From Aeromonas encheleia (lineage in GTDB: Bacteria; Pseudomonadota; Gammaproteobacteria; Enterobacterales; Aeromonadaceae), in the NCBI RefSeq assembly GCF_900637545.1, contig NZ_LR134376.1, positions 2,127,001 to 2,191,000 of the forward strand: DNA of 64,000 bases. Direction: 5' to 3'. The position numbers and the translations under genes are program-made. The notes beneath the pieces are model-generated. The model had not been told where the DNA came from. It made no database searches and saw nothing but the letters and a program-made list of their open reading frames with translations. Positions 44,089 to 52,849 of the stretch are shown one piece after another. Position 1 is the first letter of the stretch, and each line of letters opens with the position of its first letter.

Positions 44089-46235
44089 TGAGCACTAATA
44101 CCTTTGCATTGGATATTCGTAAAGACGGCATCGGCATCCTCACCATGGATGTGCCCGGTGAGAGCATGAACACCCTGAAGGCTGCCTTCGCCGACGAGAT
44201 CCGCGCCGTGCTGGCCCAGGTGAAGAGCAACAAGGATCTGATCGGGCTGGTGATCGTCTCCGGCAAGAAGGACTCCTTCATCGCCGGGGCCGACATCGGC
44301 ATGCTGGCGGCCTGTGCCAGCGCCCAGGATGCCCAGACCCTCTCCCGGGAGGGGCAGCTGGTGTTCGCCGAGATCGAGGCGCTGAGCATCCCGGTGATCG
44401 CCGCCATCCACGGCCCCTGCCTCGGCGGCGGGCTGGAGCTGGCGCTCGCCTGTCATGGCCGGGTGGTGACCGATCACGCTAAAACCGTGCTGGGCCTGCC
44501 GGAGGTGCAACTCGGCCTGCTGCCGGGCTCCGGCGGTACCCAGCGCCTGCCGCGCCTCATCGGGGTGGCCAAGGCGCTGGATCTGATGCTGACCGGCAAG
44601 CAGGTGCGCGCCAAACAGGCCAAGAAACTGGGGCTGGTGGATGAGATGGTGCCGGCCTCCATCCTGCTGGAGGCGGCCATCAAACTGGCCAAGAAGGGCA
44701 AGCCGCGCCACGCACTGAAGCGCGATCTGCAGGGCAAGCTGCTGGAGACCAACGGACTGGGCCGCAAGGTGCTGTTCGATCAGGCCCGTAAAGGTGTGAA
44801 AGCCAAGACCCGCGGCAACTACCCGGCGCCGGAGCGGATCCTGGAAGTGGTGCGCATCGGCGTGGAGGAGGGGATGCAGGCCGGCCTGGCCGCCGAGTCC
44901 CGTCACTTCGGCGAGCTGGTGATGACCCCGGAGTCCGCCTCCCTGCGCTCGCTGTTCTTCGCCACCACGGAGATGAAGAAAGAGGTCACCTATCAGGGGG
45001 CCGCGCCGCGCAAGGTCGGCCATGCCGCCGTGCTGGGCAGTGGCCTGATGGGGGGCGGCATCGCCTTCGTCACCGCCACCAAGGCCGGGGTGCCGGTGCG
45101 GATCAAGGACGTGGCCAGTGCCGGGATCGGCAACGCCATGCGCTACAGCTACGAGCTGCTGGCCAAGAAGCTCAAGCGTCGCCAGATCCTGCGCAGCGAG
45201 CTGGAGAAGCAGATGAGCCTGCTGTCCGGCACCCTGGACTACTCCGGCTTCCACCGCGTCGATCTGGTGGTGGAGGCGGTGTTCGAGGATCTGGCGCTCA
45301 AGCACCAGATGGTGGCGGATGTGGAGCGCGAGTGCAGTGAACAGACGGTGTTTGCCTCCAACACCTCCTCCCTGCCGATCCACAAGATCGCGGCCGAGGC
45401 GGCGCACCCTGAGCGCATCATAGGTCTGCACTACTTCAGCCCGGTGGACAAGATGCCGCTCGCCGAGATCATTCCCCACGCCGGCACCAGCGCCGAGACG
45501 GTGGCCACCACCCTGGCCTTCGCCCGCGCCCAGGGCAAGACCCCGATCGTGGTCAAGGACGAGGCCGGCTTCTATGTGAATCGCATCCTCGCCCCCTACA
45601 TGAACGAGGCGGCGCGGCTGGTGCTGGAAGGGGAGCCGGTGGAGGTGCTGGATGGCGCCCTGCTCGACTTCGGCTTCCCGGTCGGCCCCATCCAGCTGCT
45701 GGACGAGGTCGGCATCGACGTGGGGGCCAAGATCTCCCCCATCCTGGAGAAAGAGCTCGGCGGCGAGCAGTTCCAGGCTCCCAAGGCGTTTGACCAACTG
45801 CTGCAAAACGATCGCAAGGGGCGCAAGAACGGCAAGGGCTTCTACCTCTACGGCAAGGCTGCGCCGCGCAACCGGCTCACCGGCAAGGAGGGCAAGAAGA
45901 CGGTGGACGAGAGCGTCTACGCCGTGCTGGGGGTCAAGCCCATGCCTAAGCTCGCCAAGAATGAGATCGCGGAGCGCTGCGTGCTGATGATGCTCAACGA
46001 AGCGGCCATGGCGCTGGACAGCGGCGTGGTGGCCTCGGCCCGGGACGGCGACATCGGCGCCATCTTCGGCATCGGCTTCCCGCCCTTCCTCGGCGGCCCC
46101 TTCCGTTACATGGACAGCCTCGGCATCGCGCAGCTGGTCGGGCGTCTGGAGCACTACCAGAAGCGCCTGGGTGACAGATTTGCCCCCTGCGCCCGGCTCA
46201 AGGCGATGGCGGCGGAGCAGCTGACCTTCTACTGA
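44085..46235 (+). CDS. fadJ: Fatty acid oxidation complex alpha subunit FadJ
   Basis: 716 residues (E. coli FadJ 714). N-terminal crotonase domain (enoyl-CoA hydratase, about 10-190) with IAGADIGML and [21 protein letters not shown]; then the NAD-binding domain of 3-hydroxyacyl-CoA dehydrogenase ([12 protein letters not shown], about 318), its catalytic region ([15 protein letters not shown], about 447) and C-terminal dehydrogenase domains. ATGATG start overlapping the fadI stop, so translation is coupled. Confidence 0.97.
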   Translation: MMSTNTFALDIRKDGIGILTMDVPGESMNTLKAAFADEIRAVLAQVKSNKDLIGLVIVSGKKDSFIAGADIGMLAACASAQDAQTLSREGQLVFAEIEALSIPVIAAIHGPCLGGGLELALACHGRVVTDHAKTVLGLPEVQLGLLPGSGGTQRLPRLIGVAKALDLMLTGKQVRAKQAKKLGLVDEMVPASILLEAAIKLAKKGKPRHALKRDLQGKLLETNGLGRKVLFDQARKGVKAKTRGNYPAPERILEVVRIGVEEGMQAGLAAESRHFGELVMTPESASLRSLFFATTEMKKEVTYQGAAPRKVGHAAVLGSGLMGGGIAFVTATKAGVPVRIKDVASAGIGNAMRYSYELLAKKLKRRQILRSELEKQMSLLSGTLDYSGFHRVDLVVEAVFEDLALKHQMVADVERECSEQTVFASNTSSLPIHKIAAEAAHPERIIGLHYFSPVDKMPLAEIIPHAGTSAETVATTLAFARAQGKTPIVVKDEAGFYVNRILAPYMNEAARLVLEGEPVEVLDGALLDFGFPVGPIQLLDEVGIDVGAKISPILEKELGGEQFQAPKAFDQLLQNDRKGRKNGKGFYLYGKAAPRNRLTGKEGKKTVDESVYAVLGVKPMPKLAKNEIAERCVLMMLNEAAMALDSGVVASARDGDIGAIFGIGFPPFLGGPFRYMDSLGIAQLVGRLEHYQKRLGDRFAPCARLKAMAAEQLTFY

Positions 46236-46254
46236 GGCCCTTCACCGGCATGAC

Positions 46255-46288
46255 AACGGAGGCGACCCAGGGTCGCCTCCGTTTTTTT
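46255..46288 (+). terminator. Terminator of fadIJ
   Basis: AACGGAGGCGACC / GGTCGCCTCCGTT stem, 3-base loop, then seven T. Confidence 0.9.
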
Positions 46289-46532
46289 GCCGGGCCCCTG
46301 CCTGCGCTATTGTTGACCAAGCGTGTTCATTAAGGGGTCGAGCGCGGGGTCGGGGGCACCCTTGCCCGGCCAGAATGGGGCTAAATTATTGATCTGGCGC
46401 AAACAAGTGCCCTATTTACTACTTTGGTGGCATAGGACTCGGACCGCCTTTGGGGTCAAATAGCCTTATCAGGAGCGGGGAGACAACCCGCCATCGAAAG
46501 GGACACTGGTTTCACTGGATGAAGGACACACA

Positions 46533-46673
46533 ATGAGTCTGCTTGAACAAACCATCTGGACTGTATTGGGGTACGGGGTCATGCCCTTTATCTTCCTGAG
46601 CGGATTTGTGGCCGTAGCCGTTACCTGCTGTGTGCTGCTCAACGCCTTCGGGGTCCAGTCCGCCCAGAAGTGA
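46533..46673 (+). CDS. Small membrane protein, TIGR02808-like
   Basis: 46 residues, one hydrophobic helix (VMPFIFLSGFVAVAVTCCVLL) after a short polar N-terminus (MSLLEQTIWTVLGYG). It resembles the short gammaproteobacterial TIGR02808 proteins of unknown function. GAAGGA precedes the ATG and a strong terminator follows at once, so it is a self-contained unit. About 300 bases upstream are non-coding and should hold its promoter. Confidence 0.7.
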   Translation: MSLLEQTIWTVLGYGVMPFIFLSGFVAVAVTCCVLLNAFGVQSAQK

Positions 46674-46697
46674 TCCACTTCTGTCGTTCATACTGCC

Positions 46698-46730
46698 AAA
46701 TGCCAGTCTTCGGACTGGCATTTGTTTTTT
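46698..46730 (+). terminator. Terminator with UUCG loop
   Basis: 11-bp perfect stem AAATGCCAGTC / GACTGGCATTT closed by TTCG, then GTTTTTT. Confidence 0.92.
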
Positions 46731-46853
46731 GCCCCCAGCCACCTGCCTCCAGGCCGAACTGTTTTGCCAAGGTGGTCGAACCCGGCGCCGATTTTGATTA
46801 CACTGGCGCGCAGTTTTCCGGCGCGTTCGCCTCTTCAAGGTATCAAGGTTTTT

Positions 46854-47411
46854 ATGGCTCTCAAGGCAACCGTATTCAAGGCCCAACTCAGTCTGTCCGA
46901 CATGGACCGCAATCTGTATCAAGATGTCTCCCTCACCCTGGCCCGTCACCCCTCCGAGACCGACGAGCGCATGATGATCCGGCTGGCGGCCTTCGCCTGG
47001 CACGCCGCCGAGCGGCTGGAGTTCACCAAGGGGCTCTCGGCCGATGACGAGCCCGAGCTCTGGTGCAAGAACTACTCCGACGAAATCGAACTCTGGATCG
47101 AGCTGGGCCAGCCCGACGAGAAGCGACTGAAGAAGGCGTGCAACCGCTCCCGCCAGGTGGTGCTCTATCTGTACGGTGGCCGTGGCACCAGCGTCTGGTG
47201 GAAGCAGAATCAGGGCAAGCTGAGCCAGCATGACAACCTCAGCGTGATCGAACTCTCCGACAGCCAGACCCTGCCGCTGACCGCCATGGTGGAGCGCACC
47301 ATGCACCTCACCTGCACCATCTCGGATGGCCAGCTCTGGGTCAGCAACGGCACCCTGGAAGTCACCCTCGACCCTGTGGTGCTGATGGGCCGCGCCGCCC
47401 GGGAGCTGTAA
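46854..47411 (+). CDS. yaeQ: YaeQ family protein
   Basis: 185 residues. YaeQ features: MALKATVFKAQLSLSDMDRN, HPSETDERMMIRLAAFAWHA and GLSADDEPELWCKNYSDEIELWIELG. The family has a nuclease-like fold but no proven role. The start at 46854 is the conserved one; the frame is open upstream. It is followed 8 bases later by the AEC transporter gene. Confidence 0.92.
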   Translation: MALKATVFKAQLSLSDMDRNLYQDVSLTLARHPSETDERMMIRLAAFAWHAAERLEFTKGLSADDEPELWCKNYSDEIELWIELGQPDEKRLKKACNRSRQVVLYLYGGRGTSVWWKQNQGKLSQHDNLSVIELSDSQTLPLTAMVERTMHLTCTISDGQLWVSNGTLEVTLDPVVLMGRAAREL

Positions 47412-47419
47412 GCCGTCAC

Positions 47420-48322
47420 ATGTTCGCGACCCTGCTCGATATCGTCATTCCCGTGTTTGCGGTAGTAGGCCTAGGCGCCCTCTACGGCCGGCTGCGGTCG
47501 GGGGCCGAGCTCGGTTACATCAACCGGGCCAACATAGAGCTGTTCACCCCGGCGCTGGTGTTCTCGGCGCTGGTGAAATACCCGCTGGCCCTTGGGGAGC
47601 ATCTGCCGCTCGTCGCGGCGGGTACCCTGGTGATCCTGCTGCCGGGCCTGTTGCTCTCCCTGCTCAGATTCAAGGAGATAGCGCGGGCGGCGCTTATTCT
47701 GCCCGCCATGTTTCGCAACACCGGCAATCTCGGCATCCCGCTGATGGTGCTGGCCTTCGGCGAACAGGAGCTCGGCGCCATCGTCATACTGTTCGTGCTC
47801 TCCAATCTGCTGCACTTCTCGGTGGGTATCTTTATCCTCTCCAGCAGTGGCGGCCAGGGAAGCAGCGACTCCCGCTGGCTCTGGTTGCGGAGCCCCATGC
47901 TGTGGGCCGCGCTGGCGGGGCTGCTGGTGGCAAACCTGCAGATCCCGCTGCCCGGCTATATGGTGACCAGCGCCTCCCTGCTCGGTCAGCTGTCGGTGCC
48001 CCTGATGTTGTTTGCCCTCGGCATCCGGTTGATGGAAGGGGAGCTCGGCCACCTCGGGCTCGCGCTCAAATACAACCTGCTCTATCTGCTGGCGGGGGGC
48101 CTCTCCCTCGCACTCGCAGTCTGGTTGTTGCCACTGCGCCCGGAGTGGATCCCGCTGCTGACCCTCTCGGTGGCGTTGCCACCGGCGGTGCTCAATTACA
48201 TGCTCTGTGAGCAGTACCAATGCCAGCCGGACAAGGTGGCCAGCATAGTGCTCGGCGGCAATGCGCTCTCGGTGCTGGTGATCCCGCTGGCGGTCTGGCT
48301 GGCGCTGCACCTGGGCGGATAA
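47420..48322 (+). CDS. AEC (auxin efflux carrier) family transporter
   Basis: 300 residues, about ten hydrophobic segments. Family features: a central polar loop (SSSGGQGSSDSRW) between two five-helix halves and MFRNTGNLGIPLMVLAFG in helix 4. Substrate unknown. The last 24 codons are also present, fused to a phage fragment, at 51890-51963. Confidence 0.88.
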   Translation: MFATLLDIVIPVFAVVGLGALYGRLRSGAELGYINRANIELFTPALVFSALVKYPLALGEHLPLVAAGTLVILLPGLLLSLLRFKEIARAALILPAMFRNTGNLGIPLMVLAFGEQELGAIVILFVLSNLLHFSVGIFILSSSGGQGSSDSRWLWLRSPMLWAALAGLLVANLQIPLPGYMVTSASLLGQLSVPLMLFALGIRLMEGELGHLGLALKYNLLYLLAGGLSLALAVWLLPLRPEWIPLLTLSVALPPAVLNYMLCEQYQCQPDKVASIVLGGNALSVLVIPLAVWLALHLGG

Positions 48323-48350
48323 GTGGCTGTGTATGCCTCTGTTTAATGAG

Positions 48351-48379
48351 AAAGGCCCACCTTAATGGTGGGCCTTTCT
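48351..48379. terminator. Bidirectional terminator, left copy
   Basis: 11-bp stem AAAGGCCCACC / GGTGGGCCTTT inside the direct repeat. Confidence 0.85.
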
Positions 48380-48404
48380 TATGGCTGGGCGCAGCTACGG
48401 AGGA

Positions 48405-48498
48405 TCAACCCTGCGCCGTGCTCAGCACCAGCTTGCCGTCCTTGACCGGAATGGTAAGGCCGGGATCTTTCTTCATGCGGATCACACCCTGCTGGCCG
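48405..48498 (-). pseudogene. 3' fragment of a glycine-zipper protein gene
   Basis: About 31 codons (GQQGVIRMKKDPGLTIPVKD... to the stop) matching the C-terminus of the complete gene at 52046-52585 except for single changes such as Lys for Glu. It is cut off at 48498 by the phage-derived sequence. Confidence 0.85.
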
Positions 48499-49007
48499 CC
48501 GACTTTATGGGGCTGGAAAGTCCCATCAATCAGGGGGAGGGAACGCTGGTCGATGTGGCGCGGACCCTGCCGGCCCATCCCAAATGGGTGGGCCTGGGCA
48601 AGAATAACCTCTCGGCCACCGGTTTGGTGGTGAAGGAGGGAGCCACCGCCCTGGTTCTTGGCACCGATTTCGAGATCAACTACGCCCTGGGACTGTTGCG
48701 CGCCACCAAGGCGGGAGCGGTGGCAGACGGTGGGGTGGTGACGGTCAGCGCCAGCTATAACGCTGTGACGGGTTCCCGCATCGTCGGCAACGTGCAGCCG
48801 GAGGTGAAAGCCAAGCTTATCCTGGACGGGTGCAGCGTGATCTGAGGGGAGTCCATCGTTCTGACGGTGCCGCGCGCCAGCCTGGCCCCCAAGAAGGCGG
48901 TGGATTTCCTCAGCGACAAGCCCATCGAGATCGAGCTGGAGGGGGAGCTGCTGGCCCTGGATGGCAAGACCGCTCCCTTCTATGTGGAGCGGCCGGAGAC
49001 GGTGTGA
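48499..49007 (+). pseudogene. Phage tail protein gene fragment with in-frame TGA
   Basis: About 170 codons in one frame. The first part reads GLVVKEGATALVLGTDFEINYALGLLRA..., typical of tail tube-like proteins, to a TGA at 48843-48845; after it the same frame goes on with GESIVLTVPRASLAPKKAVD and ends in PFYVERPETV at 49007. The 5' end is missing (junction at 48498). So it is a truncated gene with a nonsense mutation. The tail tube assignment is by resemblance only. Confidence 0.65.
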
Positions 49008-49071
49008 TGATGGGGAAGTAGAAACGGCGGGGAGTCCCGCCGATTTCAATTTGCCTGAAATTCGATCGAGC

Positions 49072-50076
49072 CTAAATGGGCCTCTCATTGGCGACACGTA
49101 TCATTCCACCGATGTTTTCAGTAATGTCAGCAAGGGAAACTGAGAATCCCTCCTTCTGAATTGCTGCGCCAACTTGCTCCAGATACGCGATATTTGGTGA
49201 GAACGAGCCGAGTCGTAACAGCTGTTTACCTGTTGTGGTCAGTAAATACACAGGAAGTTCGAGCTTTTTTTGGGGGTCATCATGCTTAATAATGATCGCT
49301 TTTCCATGCGAAGTAAGCGCTTTTACGAAAGATGACTGATCACCTGATTTCCATGTGTTGGTAAGTCCAAGTGCCTCCACCCCCGATATGACACCAAGGT
49401 CTTGGAAATTCATTAACATAGAGAACGAAACCTCGAGACTGTCATCCCGCCAGATAAATTCCGTGATGGCGAACTGCATTAGATGCTCGATATTTTTTGC
49501 TTCTTCTTGCGAGAGGTTACGCAGGAAGTCTAAAGTCCGCATAGAGAATGAACCTGGTGACTTTACTTCACCTGCCAATATCCTTCCCCAAAGAGTTTGC
49601 ATCGTATCGTTGGATACATCACCAGCATAATCTCGCCACCTGAAAAGCCAATCATCATCAATGTTTTGGCTAGGCGGTTCTTGAGGGTCGTCTTTTAGCG
49701 CTTCCTCTGCCTTGCAAATTGCATAAGCAACATTGACTTGACGCCTTACCGAATCTTCAATAGTTTGGCGGTTTGCCACTTCGATGGCTGTGGGAAGATC
49801 TATCGTTGGTTCAGTTCGAACTTTTGTAATCGATGGGGTAAGTGAAGCTGTTGAGAAATTCAATTCAGGAGAAAAGTCTTCCAGCTTTTTCTGGCCTGTA
49901 CGAATGAGTTCGGCATCATTTTCCGTTTGTGCAAGAGCAAGGTGCTCTGCTCTGCGAAGTTCGAGTTGTGCGATTCCCTCACGTTTCATCTGCCATGGTC
50001 GGAGAAGTGAGCCAATCCCCTTTTCAGTTAGGGTTTCCCACATTCGAGTTATTAATTGCTCACCAGGTAATTCCAT
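49072..50076 (-). CDS. DUF2806-like protein, possible defence cargo
   Basis: 334 residues, AT-rich codon use unlike its neighbours. Acidic and helical, with DDDWLFRWRDYAGDVSNDTMQTLWGRILAGEVKSPGSFS (about 150-190), the stretch by which I recognise the DUF2806 family; no membrane helix or catalytic motif seen. The start at 50076 is favoured by GGAGAG just upstream (an ATG at 50097 is possible). It lies, with the next gene, in reverse orientation between two phage tail fragments. Function unknown. Confidence 0.7.
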   Translation of the reverse strand: MELPGEQLITRMWETLTEKGIGSLLRPWQMKREGIAQLELRRAEHLALAQTENDAELIRTGQKKLEDFSPELNFSTASLTPSITKVRTEPTIDLPTAIEVANRQTIEDSVRRQVNVAYAICKAEEALKDDPQEPPSQNIDDDWLFRWRDYAGDVSNDTMQTLWGRILAGEVKSPGSFSMRTLDFLRNLSQEEAKNIEHLMQFAITEFIWRDDSLEVSFSMLMNFQDLGVISGVEALGLTNTWKSGDQSSFVKALTSHGKAIIIKHDDPQKKLELPVYLLTTTGKQLLRLGSFSPNIAYLEQVGAAIQKEGFSVSLADITENIGGMIRVANERPI

Positions 50077-50311
50077 CTTCTCTCCACGTAAAGCCATAGA
50101 TTCAAACTACGTAACTTACCCAAAAGCTAACGATCCTCCTGTGATGTACCTCTGAAAATCATCACTAGCCATTCTTTATTGGTTATATATCCATCGCATG
50201 GCATATCACTCTGAGCATGATATCTTCTAAGATGGGGTGAGTTTTATGGACCGCATGTTCATCAAGAGCGAGCCAGAGATGGTTTGATGTGTAGATTTCA
50301 ACATGGCGAAA

Positions 50312-50995
50312 TCAGTCAGCCGCTTTATTTTCCTCTAGGTCAAAAACATCTAATGTCACTCGATGTAAAGAGAACCCAACATTAAGCATCCCGACCAGTA
50401 ATGAGCGATAGCGAAGACGGTAATAGTTTATAAGTGTATCTTCACCAAAAATTGATTCTTGGTGTTCTAATAGCCATGATAGGCTGTTCACCTGAATGAT
50501 GATTTTTTTAAAATCAATATCTAAAGCATCCTTTACTGATGAAATATGCATGTTAAATTCATCGGAATTATATGCTGTAACACCTCTCATGAATACGATT
50601 GCTGTTTCTACATCGTATATTTCACCACTTACATTGCGACCAAACGTAATGTGATGTAAGTCTACAGGTGATTTTAATAAGGTATCTATGCGGTCAGTAG
50701 TAGCAGAGATTAATCTTTGCAGATCCTCTGAGCGTCTTTGATTATTGGCTTGCTGTAGCTGTAAGTTTTGTAGTTGATAGGTTTTATATATCCCGATAAA
50801 TGCCAAGCCTGAAAGTATTGAGCCAACCGTACCACCAATGAAGGAACCAAAGTTTGCCCAGTTATCGTCATTTGCTGATAGATTTAGTTCTGTCGGGTGG
50901 GCAAAAATTAAGAAATATAAAATTAATGGAGTGCACACAGCTATAACTGCTAGCGTGGTTAATAATCGTACCGCATTGATTGAATTGTTTTCCAT
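50312..50995 (-). CDS. putAbiC-like membrane protein (putative abortive infection)
   Basis: 227 residues. Two N-terminal membrane helices (LLTTLAVIAVCTPLILYFLIF, about 9-30, and FGSFIGGTVGSILSGLAFIGIY, about 48-70) followed by a coiled coil (QLQNLQLQQANNQRRSEDLQRL) and a soluble C-terminal domain. WANFGSFIGGTVGSILS is typical of the putative phage abortive infection (putAbiC) family. The start at 50995 has AGGTG upstream; a longer frame begins at 51067. AT-rich. Activity is not proven. Confidence 0.6.
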   Translation of the reverse strand: MENNSINAVRLLTTLAVIAVCTPLILYFLIFAHPTELNLSANDDNWANFGSFIGGTVGSILSGLAFIGIYKTYQLQNLQLQQANNQRRSEDLQRLISATTDRIDTLLKSPVDLHHITFGRNVSGEIYDVETAIVFMRGVTAYNSDEFNMHISSVKDALDIDFKKIIIQVNSLSWLLEHQESIFGEDTLINYYRLRYRSLLVGMLNVGFSLHRVTLDVFDLEENKAAD

Positions 50996-51098
50996 AACAC
51001 CTATCCAGCCAATATTGAGTAGCAGTAACTCACAATAAATCCTACTATGTTGCCATCTCTTTATCATGAGGCATATCTGAATCTCTCAGGAATGCCCC

Positions 51099-51892
51099 AT
51101 GTCCACCTCTTCCCCCCTCAAACTCGCCCTAGAGCTGGAGGCCAAGGTCACTGACCGCGCAGATCTGGCTGCGCTGGCGGGGCAAGTGCAGGAGCTGGGG
51201 CCCCTCTCTGACGAGACCGCCGCCGAGACCGAGCGCCTTGCCAGCACCCTGGAAGATTTGAGTCTGCAGCAGACGCTGATCCAGCAATTCCACGAGTCCA
51301 AAGCCGTTCTGACCCAGCTCGAACTGGCGACTGTGCTGAGCCGCGACAAGCTGGAGCAACTGCGCCGCGAACAGCAGGCTGGGACGGGGGATGCCAAGGC
51401 ACTGGCCGACCAGGAACGGTTGCTGGCAGCAGTCTCCATGCCGGCCTCACCCAGGCTGGCCTCGATACCCGCAACCTTGCCCAGAAGCAGCAACGCCTGC
51501 AGTGTGAGCTGGTGCAGACGGTGACCCATACCGAGCGACTGGGGCGGGAGCTTGCGCAGAGTGGTCAGCAGTCGAACGGCTTTCAGGGCGCCATCGGCAG
51601 CTTGACTGGGCGCCTGGTGGCGCTGGTACCTGGTTCGGCATTCAGACTCTGACCGCGCAGCTGTTCGCCATGTTCAAGACCGGTGACCAGGCCGAGCGCC
51701 TCGATGTGCAGCTCAAGGGCGTGATGGGGTCGCTCGCTGGCGGCGCCGAGGCCAGCGCCTGGATCCAGCAGTTTGCCAAAGATATTCCGCTGCAGCTCGG
51801 CGAGGTAACTCAGGTCTTCGTGCGCCTCAAGGCGTTTAGCATCGATCCCATGGGTGGCACCATGCAGGGCATCGTCGATCAGGCGTACAAGC
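51099..51892 (+). pseudogene. Phage tail tape measure protein gene, 5' part, frameshifted
   Basis: It starts MSTSSPLKLALELEAKVTDRADLAA, the usual beginning of tape measure proteins of this type. The good sequence moves to another frame near 51440 (GLTQAGLDTRNLAQKQQRLQ) and again near 51630 (TWFGIQTLTAQLFAMFKTGD), so there are two frameshifts. At 51890 it runs into the repeated end of the AEC gene. Not functional. Confidence 0.75.
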
Positions 51893-52139
51893 TCGGCGGC
51901 AATGCGCTCTCGGTGCTGGTGATCCCGCTGGCGGTCTGGCTGGCGCTGCACCTGGGCGGATAGCGGCTGTTTATGCCTCGGTTTAATGAGAAAGGCCCAC
52001 CTCGACGGTGGGCCTTTCTCATGGCAGGGCGCAGCTTACGGAGGTTCACCCCTGCGCCGTGCTCAGTACCAGCTTGCCATCTTTGACCGGAATGGTAAGG
52101 CCGGGATCTTTCTCCATGCGGATCACGCCCTGCTGGCCG
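51890..52139. repeat. 250-bp direct repeat, right copy
   Basis: Right copy of the repeat at 48249-48498. The frame from the tape measure fragment continues into the AEC end, giving a chimeric reading frame 51670-51963 that ends PLAVWLALHLGG. The copy then runs into the complete glycine-zipper gene. Confidence 0.92.
51992..52020. terminator. Bidirectional terminator, right copy
   Basis: Same 11-bp stem as the left copy with a changed loop (TCGAC). Confidence 0.85.
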
Positions 52140-52585
52140 GCGAGGCTGTAGGTGACGTCATAGCCCAGGGGGCGGGTGCTGCTGTCTTGCACCGTCTTGC
52201 AGCGCTGCTCCTGGGTGGTGTAAGTGTCTTTGGCCTGTCTGTTGGCCTGTGCCTGGCCCCCTGCATAACCACCGGCCACGGCGCCGGCGACGGTCGCGAC
52301 CTTCTTGCCGTTGCCGCCGCCGAACTGGTTGCCGATGGCGCCACCGATCGCCGCACCGACCAGTTTGCCGGCGACCCTGTGCTCATCCTGCACCGGTTGC
52401 TGGTGGGTGACGGTGACGTTATGGCACTCCTGGCGCGGGGTCTTGATGGTCTCGGTCACCGGCTTGCTGGCCAGCACCTCGGCGAACTGGGGCTCGGCGG
52501 AAAACATGGATCCGCTGGCGACGGCGGACAGCGCCAATGCGGAGGCGATGCCGACGCCGATACCTGCCAACATGGATTTGTTCAT
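52046..52585 (-). CDS. Glycine-zipper 2TM-domain protein (1)
   Basis: 179 residues. An N-terminal hydrophobic segment (SMLAGIGVGIASALALSAVASG) acts as signal or anchor; then a glycine zipper (AGKLVGAAIGGAIGNQFGGGNGKKVATVAGAVAGGYAGG, about 95-135) like that of Rickettsia 17-kDa antigen and SlyB-type envelope proteins, and a C-terminal domain with a lone cysteine (EQRCKTVQD). Probable cell envelope protein of unknown role. The start at 52585 is shared with the paralogue next to it. Confidence 0.85.
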   Translation of the reverse strand: MNKSMLAGIGVGIASALALSAVASGSMFSAEPQFAEVLASKPVTETIKTPRQECHNVTVTHQQPVQDEHRVAGKLVGAAIGGAIGNQFGGGNGKKVATVAGAVAGGYAGGQAQANRQAKDTYTTQEQRCKTVQDSSTRPLGYDVTYSLAGQQGVIRMEKDPGLTIPVKDGKLVLSTAQG

Positions 52586-52801
52586 CTCACTCTCTCTACT
52601 GTTCGATTGGTCAATTGCAGCTATTGTTGGCGCTTTGCCGTCGTGGCTCAAGGGAAGGGCCCGTCCGTTGCGACAGCGGCTGACGACAGCAACCACCGAC
52701 TCGCCGACGCTGTGTCTGCAATCGGCGACAAGGGGGAGGTGAGGGATCACTGGGCGGGCGAGGGTCGTCGGCCACCAATGAGTGCCGGCCATAAATGAGA
52801 A

Positions 52802-52824
52802 AGGCCCGCCGGAGGGGCGGGCCT
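52802..52824 (-). terminator. Terminator between the glycine-zipper genes
   Basis: 9-bp stem AGGCCCGCC / GGCGGGCCT, then TTTCT on the minus strand. Confidence 0.7.
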
Positions 52825-52849
52825 GTTGCTATCGGGGGCAGTGGTGCTA

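Larger units (their letters stand above)
48249..48498. repeat. 250-bp direct repeat, left copy
   Basis: Comprises the last 24 codons of the AEC gene, its terminator and the 3' end of the glycine-zipper gene on the other strand (KLVLSTAQG stop at 48405). It repeats at 51890-52139. The AEC-coding part of about 70 bp is identical in both; the rest differs at several bases, with two compensating 1-bp indels. Confidence 0.92.
48499..51889. mobile_element. Phage-derived island with AT-rich cargo
   Basis: A 3.4-kb segment between the two direct repeats. Its edges are broken phage tail genes (tail protein on the left, tape measure on the right) and the middle holds two leftward genes of much lower GC than the chromosome. 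No integrase, transposase or att site is present, so it is a remnant or was brought in by homologous recombination in the flanks. Confidence 0.8.

Noticed and set aside
43944..46154. 736-codon open frame antisense to fadJ
   Set aside because: Composition rich in His, Gln, Gly and Leu is typical for the antisense of GC-rich genes; fadJ is unmistakable on the other strand.
46389..46402. FNR-like site TTGAT-CTGG-CGCAA upstream of the 46-residue protein
   Set aside because: The second half-site has two mismatches out of five; too weak without a matrix score.
48405..49097. 230-codon open frame on the minus strand across the island border
   Set aside because: Only its last 31 codons (glycine-zipper end) are meaningful; the rest is antisense to the phage tail fragment.
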